Positions 51,301 through 60,300 of a DNA stretch of 64,000 bases are shown piece by piece. The translations under genes and the position numbers were made by a program. The stretch spans positions 45,296,001 to 45,360,000 of the forward strand of contig NC_072895.1 of the NCBI RefSeq assembly GCF_027943255.1, written 5' to 3'. Position 1 is the first letter of the stretch, and each line of letters starts with the position of its first letter. Under the pieces are notes generated by a model. That model had not been told where the DNA came from. It did not search any database and was given only the letters and a program-made list of their open reading frames with translations. The stretch is from Anastrepha obliqua (Eukaryota > Arthropoda > Insecta > Diptera > Tephritidae).

Positions 51301-54300
51301 TCAAACGGCATGTGAGCCTTTTTGAGGTTTCGAATCGTTTTCTCATCACCAAGCCGAAATCGTTGGACTGTTTGTATGTCGTAACGTAAATTCATACCTC
51401 GCCACATTTTTAATTAGTTAACTCGGAGAATTTTCTTTCCAGCGACTTACTTTCAACCCTTTTTAAGGTATAATTAAGAAAAATTAGCGGCAAATGTGCA
51501 CAGAATTCTACTTTGCAGCCTTGCATTAAATTAATTAATCCTTAATTTAAAAAATGATCCCTATATTCCTTTCCGTTGCCTGCTCCACTTAAATAATTAA
51601 AGGCCTTCTAATTGCCAAAAACTAATCATAGGTGCCGATAGCTGGAAACACCGTAACACTAATGCAGATGGATGGCAGTGCCTTGCATATAGACTCTGAG
51701 GAGGCAAAAATGCAAATGGAGGAGATGGGCGAAATTGGTTGGCGTGCTTGCTATACATCAAATCAAAACAAACTTACTAATTTACTATTACATTTATAAA
51801 TGCCTCATAATTGGCTATTAGGTTATCCTCTACCTGCACTCGGCGGTTCCTTCATTGAAGCTGAAGAAGTGCAAAAGCCACCAAAGGGTGAAGAGGATGA
51901 AGAAGACGAAGGCGAGGAAAAGGCAGAAGCAAAAGCTGCCAAAGACATGGAAGAAGAATTGCCCGAAGAGGAAGTTGAGGGGGAAGAAGAAGAAGTGGTT
52001 GAGGAAGGAGCGACTGAAGGCGAAGCTGCAGCGGCCGAGGATGGCGGTGATGTTGCAGGTACTACTTATTTAAAAAATATAAACAGTTGTGTTTTAAAAT
52101 ATTGAAAGGAACTTATTAATCATTGCATGCAGAGGCAGCATCAGCAGCGCCTGCACCAGGTGGTCGAAAGCGCAAATTATTGAATCAGTTTAATTTTTGT
52201 GAACGCTCCGCTCTAACCTACACAAATCCAAGAAGGGTAAGTAAATTAGAACTTTTGATATACAGCCCGCCACAAAAATAAAACAGATCAACATTTCTAC
52301 CAATTTTGACTATTTTATTGCCTAACAAAAATCATATAAATCCAATTATCACATTCAGAAAAATTTTACAAACTTTTTATCTGTTTGCAGCCCATTAAAC
52401 TGCCATAGAATAAAGCGCAAGTGGGAAGTTATTAGAAAATCTCCTTGATTTGCTAAAATGCTTTTCCTTGACGATGCTGCGCATTTTCTCAGATTTTTCA
52501 GCAACTTCAAACTGTTAATAAGCTATAAAACTTCATACCAAAATCTTTCCAGAAATTAAAAACCCTGGTATTCTGATAGAAATTTATCTAATGTTTTTTG
52601 TTAGATAATGGGCTATACTTTCATACAAAATGGAGTAAAATGAATCATCTCATTTAGTTTTTGGATACATTTTTTTACTAAATAAAAAAAAATAAATAAA
52701 ATATTTTGACCTTTACGCACTCCATTGTTTGTTTGTTTGTTTACTGCAACCGTCTAGTTCACAAGTGTCAAATATGATTGAGCTACGACACAATTTGTAA
52801 GACTTATAAATCTTCCTGATAGGGGTTAATTTTGCGCCACTTTGTACAAAGGGAAATAGTCAAAGTTGGTCAAAATAATGATGTACTACAATTCCACCGT
52901 GGACTCAAAGGAAATTATATATATACATACATATACTTGTATTACATCTACTATATATGACTTATGGTATATAGAGTAAAAACATATATACAGGGTTGGC
53001 CATATTAAACTGACCCATGTGATTATTAAAAAAATATGGAAAAAGAAACATTTTTTTGTGTTTCATTGTGAAAAACATTTCATTTAGTTCAAGGAGATTC
53101 GTTTACATCACTTTTTGAATATGATATCGCGCAAGTGGTCGCCCTTAGCTCGTATAGTGTAATGTGCCCGTTTTTCGGCGTTTTCCATAGTTTTGGCCAG
53201 CGTTTCGGCCGATATGGCGGCTATTTCCCGTCGGATATTGGCCTTAAGTGCGCCTAGTGTCTTTGGCTTGTTGACGTAAACCTTAGATTTCAAATTACAG
53301 TAAAAAGTTATAGGGTTACTCAATGGGTCAGTTTAATATGGCCAACCCTGTATATATATACATACAATTTTGTACTTGTATCGTGCACACATTTGATAAC
53401 GGAAACTAACAAACTAAGTGTTCGCTCAATACATTATAGAATGTTGATACACAAACCATACCTCCACCGCGTTCTCAGTATGGGGCTAATGTATTGCAAT
53501 GGAATATTTACGATAGTTATGCAGAGGATTTTGAACAGCAACAAAAAGAAAAGGAAAAGAAAGATGAGAAGAAACACAGAAAGGATGTTGCATTGAAGAA
53601 GTTGGATAAAGCAGCAGAGGCAGAAATACTTAATAAGAAGTATCTTAAGGCTTGGCAAATATTAGAGCGCATGATTAATCAAAATATCTATGAGGAAATC
53701 GCCAACGATTATCGCTACTGGGAGGATCCAGCTGATGAGTACAGAGAGCAGGAGGGCACATTGCTACCACTTTGGAAATTCAACTATGATCGCATACGTA
53801 AACTGAGCGTTACCGATCTGCTGTTCAATCCGAAGTATTACGATCTATTTGCAGTGTGCTATGGTTCGCGTAAGTTTTCAAGAAAATAGCATAGATTCAT
53901 TTATACGAATTTATAAGTATAATACAACTTTTGTTATTACTGTTACTTCAAAGATGAGTTTATGAAACAACCAAATGAGGGCGCCATATGTTTCTTCACA
54001 GTCAAGAATCCCTCTTACCCAGACTACATAAGTAAGCACCGTAATTGATTTTATTTTATGAACGTAGTTTTGCTCACTTGAAGTTTATATGCACATAATT
54101 TTCTTGCATCTTATTTCAATTACTTGCTATCGGCCAGTATCGACAGAGAGTGGTGTTATGTGTTGCGATATACACCCGGTTTATCCATTTTTGGTGGCAA
54201 TAGGTGAGAGTTGGTCGTTTCTTGAGTGCACATTTTTATGTTTGTTTAGTTATTTATAGGTATGTACGATGGCAGTGTAGCGGTTTACAATCTGAGAGAG

Positions 54301-57300
54301 AACTATGACAAACCGCTCTATTTGTCGGTGGGCGTTCACAATAAACATGAGGAATGTGCATGGGAGGTATGCTTGTATAAAAAAACAATTTGTGAAAAAT
54401 ATGTATGTAGAACAAATAATAAGCGGTAGAGCAAAAACAACAAGAGAAATGTATTGCGCTTTTGGTCCCTATAATTTCGGAATCTATAAGCAAAGATTGG
54501 AAGTTAGAGCAAGTTGTACAAAATTTGACAATTTAGAGACCAAATAAATAAAAAAAATTTAGCAGCTGCTCTACTGCTACTAGTACCTGCTCAATGCGCC
54601 TTGGTTTGTAGCAAACAAATGAAATATTTAAAGTTCTAAATGAAAAAACAAAGTGCAGTCAAATGAAAGTTGTGAGAATTTAAACAAAAATTTGAAAATA
54701 CCAGGTGTATAAGCTTAAATCCGCTGTTTTTTAGTAAAAAAAAACCCATTTTTTTTATAGAAAGCAAAAAAATAATTTATTCAAAGTATTTGCCCTCGCT
54801 AGCTATACATTTTTCCCATCTCTCGGGCAATTTGTGTATACCACGCCAAAAGAATTCTTCATCTTTCGAGGCGAACCACTCGTCAAGCCATTTCCGGACG
54901 TCTTCGTACGAATCGAAGTGCTGTTCGGCGAGCGCGTGACCCATCGATGAAAACAGATGATAGTCCGAAGGGGCCAGGTCTGGTGAATAAGCGGAATTAG
55001 GTAGCACCTCCCAATTGATTGAGACAACAAGTAGTTTTGGACCATTCTTGACGTGTGCGATGGGGCGTTGTCGTGGAGGAAAATCAGCTTCTCATGTCTT
55101 TTTTCATAACGAGGCCTTTTTTCACGCAAAGCACGGCGCAATTTGATGAGTTGTTGGTGGTAGTGATGAGAATTAACAGTTTCACCAGGTTTCAACAGCT
55201 CATAGTAAACGACACCCTGCTGATCCCACCAAACGCACAGCATCGTCTTGCGTCCAAAGCGATTAGGTCTTGATGAAGAAGTTGATGGTTGGCCAGGATC
55301 GACCCATGATTTTTTTCGTTTAGGATTCTCAAAGTATATCCACTTTTCATCGCTAGTCACCACAAGATGCAGGAACGACTTTCTTTTATGCCTAGCCAGC
55401 AAGATTTCGCATGTGTTTTGGCGTCGCTCCATCTGTCTATCGTTCAATTCATGGGGTACCCATTTTCCGACTTTTTGGACCTTTCCCATGGCACGTAAAC
55501 GCATGGAAATGGCTGGTTGAGTGACACCTAACTGCTCGGCAAGCATTTTTTGCGATTGGGTATCGTCCTCATCCAAAAGAGCCTGCAATTCATGGTCCTC
55601 AACTTTTCTGGGCCGATTTTCACGCTTCTTGTCACTCAAGTCAAAATGGCCGTCTTTGAACCGACGAAACCAGTCTCTGCAAGTTGTTTCCGATAATGCA
55701 CTGTAACCATAGGCCTCCACAAGCATTCGATGCGATTCGGCAGCCGATTTCTTCAAATTAAGGCAAAAAAGTAGAGCTTCCCGCATATGCTCTTTTTTTT
55801 GGCACAAAATTAGACATGATTACGCAAGGAAAAAAGTGTGTTGCTGTATGAAATCACTGATGATGTGCAGTGATTGATGTAAACAGGTGTCGAACCCATG
55901 CAAAAAAAAATATGACATTTCTAGCGGATTTAAGCTTATACACCTGGTACTATAAGATTCTTCCATTTTATTTATTTACTTATTTATTTATCGTTTCAAT
56001 AGTAACATAATTAGGATAAACCTTATAATTTTAATGCAACGTAACAACAGATTAAAATTTTCAAAATGAACTTTGCATAAGGAAGAAAATCAAGTATAAT
56101 CCAAGGAACGAGAAAAGTATTTATGAATTAATATTATCTGTCCTAGTGTTTGTTTTAGCTTGGGGAAAAATAAATCCATTATTTTCTCGGTAGATGGCTG
56201 TAGTAAACGATGTCTCGTAAAGTATCGATCAAGCAATTTAAAGTTTATGGTCGTTGTCAAGGTGACATTTCATACTAAAAAAAACTCGTTTGCTGTTTTT
56301 CTTTATTCCATTCAGTTGTGAGTTACAGGGAGACAGGGTGTTAACAATGGAAGTCAACAAAGAGAAAATTCGGTACATTTTACAATTTTTCTTTGACAAA
56401 GGCAAAAATGCAAGCCAGGTTGAATGCCGCTGAACAGCTAATTACTATTTCGTTCAGGTATTTTTGATGTTAAAGAAAATGTCGATAATGTTACTATGTT
56501 AATGTCGTGGTATCGCCCAGGAGCTAAAGATCGACCATAAAACTGTTTTAAACTATTTGAGCAAAAATTTTACACACAAATAATGGACTTATTTTTCCCC
56601 AAATCAATTTTATCATTGAAGTTCGAGTCTAAATGTGCTCACGTTATTTATACAGGGTGAACGATATGAAGTGTTACCAACTTCACACTGCTTGTATCTG
56701 TAAAACAGCTCATGACATCAACGTCAAAATTGTTCTAATGACAATATATTGTTTATAAGCAATCAAAAGTATTTGCGTCTCAGTTTTGTTGAATTTTTTT
56801 TTTCTGTGATGGAATTCCGTGAATAAAATGTGTGTGTATCGCTCTATAAAACGTTACAATGTTACTGGTAGCATTGCAAAACGCTATGGAGGTGGACCAA
56901 AAAAAACCGCAACAACGCCAGAAATGTTTCGGAAAGTGAAGGCTCGACTTGAACGAAATCCACGTCGAAGTGGAAGAAAAAGGGCCAAAGAACTGAAAAT
57001 ATCGCAAGACAGCATTCGACGCATATTGAAACATGAGCTCAAGGTCAAGGCTTACAAGTTCCCAAAAGCACACGATCTTTCACCCCAGCAAAAAAAGTTC
57101 GGTACGAAAGAGCAAAGCAGTTGTTGCGCTTGCACGAACGTGGCAAATTTCCTAACATTGTGTTTTCTGATGAAAAAAATTTCCCAATTGAGCAGTTCAT
57201 AAACACTCAAAACAATCGTGTTTACTTGACCGAACACTCATACGAGAATTTGAGCCTATGTATGGCCACTCGAAGCAATTTCCCATCGCAAGTAATGATT

Positions 57301-60300
57301 TGGGCCGCAGTGACCGCTGATGGACGCTCTCCAATTGTTTTTATCGGGCCTGGTGCCAAAGTGAATGCGACTTATTATCGGGAAAATGTTTTAGAAGCTG
57401 CTTTAGAGCCGTGGACACGCAAAAATTTCGGCCGTAGACCATGGACGTTCCAACAGGACTCGACACCATCTCATAAAGCTCGTGTGAACCAAGAATGGTT
57501 AAAAAATCATGTTCCACACTTCATTTCGTCCACACAATGGCTTTCAAATTCACCAGATGCAAATCCGATGGACTATTCCATCTGACCCATTTTGGAGAGC
57601 AAGGTGAGGACTAAAAAATATGCCAGTATGGGCCAAAATACCTCAAGATCACATTCGTGCAGCATGCAACGCATTTTTTGACCGTTTGAAGGCTATAGTC
57701 AAGGCAAAAGGTGATCATATCGAGCTAAAGTGAATATATGTTAAACTTGTAATCATTTTTGAACAATTTTGTCTTTGAAATCAATAAAAACTAATTTCAC
57801 ACAAAAAAGGTATGCTGTTTCGAATAGATAACACTTCATATCGTTCACCCTGTAGATATTAAATTGTGGAGAATAGAATTCCAAAGTCGACTCACATGTA
57901 CCAAGAACTGTCTTTGTGACGTCAGTGTTTTCTAACTAGCAGCGACAAGCTTAGATGTTCTTACAGATTTCATTACCGTTATTTTGATGGCAAGGTATCT
58001 AGGCACTTTCGAGTAGTAAATTTCATACAAATGTAAGAGGGATCTGAACTATAAAAGCTTACCCACAGACATGGAATATAATTTCCCAGAGTCATGGAAT
58101 ATAATTTGGTTCTCACGGTCGTCCCAATATTTTTTGTGATTTAGGAGCGCAAAAAAAATAAAAAATATATAGCTGATATAAGCACTTTATTATCAAAATA
58201 TGTGAGTAAATGTTATTGGTGTTTTTCTGTGGTAGGTGTATCTTGCCTTGATTCCTCAAAAGTGTCATAACTCAAAAAAATCTAAATGTAGAGAAAAACG
58301 GCTTCATAGTTTAAAAATTACTATGATTCCTAAGTAAATGTAAGCTTTTGGTAATTTTTACATACATAGGTACATAATAGGCCTCTTTCATCAACCATAC
58401 TTTACTTCAGTTTGGCTCAGTGGCTGATCTTCGCCAATTATATTTTGAGCATTTTCACATACCTAAAAACAATTTTTCTTAAAAATTAGGTAGCTCTGTT
58501 ATCCAGGAGTTAATGAATACTCCTAATTCAAAACACCATAACATTTTTTAGAAAACAGAATTTCGAAGTATTCGCTAAATTAATAATGCCGTTGGAATGC
58601 GATTTTGTTTCTTTTACTTACGAGATCACGACGATGATAACACTGAAATAAACTTCCATAAATACTAAGAATGTAAGCTCCTTGGTCGTTGACTTTCTGA
58701 AAGAATTTTTATGCATGGTGTGCAGGCCTCATTCCAAAATTGGTACGATTCTTGCGATAGCTAATGAATTCACATTCGAATGAAAGGAGTTTCTCCGTAC
58801 TTTAGCGACTTAAGCTGTTTGCCCTCAGAAAACAAGTTAGAAAAATAATTTTACATATAACAGGTGGCGCTAAAGTAATCCTCCTATCAGAAAATGCTAT
58901 AAATTTTGCGATTGGCCCCTAATGTCAGTTCTGTTTTGACATTTGTGTAGTAAACACATGCGAAATACGCATTAATAAACAATGTTACGCTACACTGCTC
59001 CAGAACGCGGAATATTGCTGACTATTTATTTGACCAATAATCGGTCTGTGACTTGGGCACAACGTGAATTTCGTCGCAGATTTCCTCGCCGTCCAACGCC
59101 TACTGGTGAAACACTGCGACGTTTAGCCGCTCGCTTCAAAGAGACTGGCACAACACGAGATGCTGCCAGGCGTGGCAGACCCCGGAGTAGCCGTTCTGCA
59201 GAGAATATCGCTGCTGTAGCCGAGGATGTCATGGAAGCGCCGTCGACATCGACCAGACGACGTGCCACGCAAATGGGTATCAGTCGACGGTCTTTACAGC
59301 GAATTTTGGTACAAGATTTGAAGATGTTTCCGTACAAAGTCCAGACGGTGCATCAGCTGTTAGCTGCTGACCGCCAATCGCGTCTAACATACGCTCAAGC
59401 CATCCTTAATCACCACCAAGAGGAAGATGATTTTTCATCAAAAATAATCATGAGTGATGAGGCCCATTTCCATCTTAGCGGGTACGTAAATAAGCAAAAT
59501 TTACGCTTCTGGGGCACTGAAAATTCGCGTGTAACCCACGAAGAGCCATTACACCCGCTCAAAGTCACTTTATGGTGTGCTGTTTTCGCTGGAGGAGTCA
59601 TCGGACCTTTTTTCTGCGAAGACGTCGCGGACCAAACGGTTACTGTGAATGGTGAGCGCTACAGAGCAATGATCAACGAGTTCTTTTTGTCGCAACTTGA
59701 TGAGTTGCGATTGGAAAATATGTGGTTCCAACAGGACGGTGCAACGGCACACACTGCACGTGCCACAACCGATATGCTGAAGGATGCATTTCCCGGGCGC
59801 CTAATCTCCCGCTTTGGCGATTTGCACTGGCCAGCAAGATCCCCTGATTTGACCGCTCCTTACTTCTTTTTGTGGGGCTTTTTGAAGTCGCGGGTTTATG
59901 TCGACAAGCCTCAGACTCTTGCAGCTCTTAAAGACAATATTCGTCAAGAATGTGAGGACCTATCTCCGGAAGTTTTGGCCAAAGTGATGGAAAATGCCAT
60001 AAAAAGGACTCAAATGGCAATCAACTGTGGCGGCGGCCACTCGACTTGATGTAATAAAAATTAAAAGGCCAAATAAAAATAATCCACAAGAAGAATCATT
60101 TTTTTTTTTTTAAATTACAGCCAAAAAACATCGCAAGGTTACTTTTGCGCCACTTTGTACATTCAAGTTAACATGCTTAATGGGGCAAACTGGATTTAAA
60201 TGCTTTACCAAATCAGTTTAAGACAAAATGCTCCAAAAATAGTGTGGCTTTTCTTTCTTTTAATTAAAAAAAAAAATAGGTAAGTAGAAAGTGAATTATT

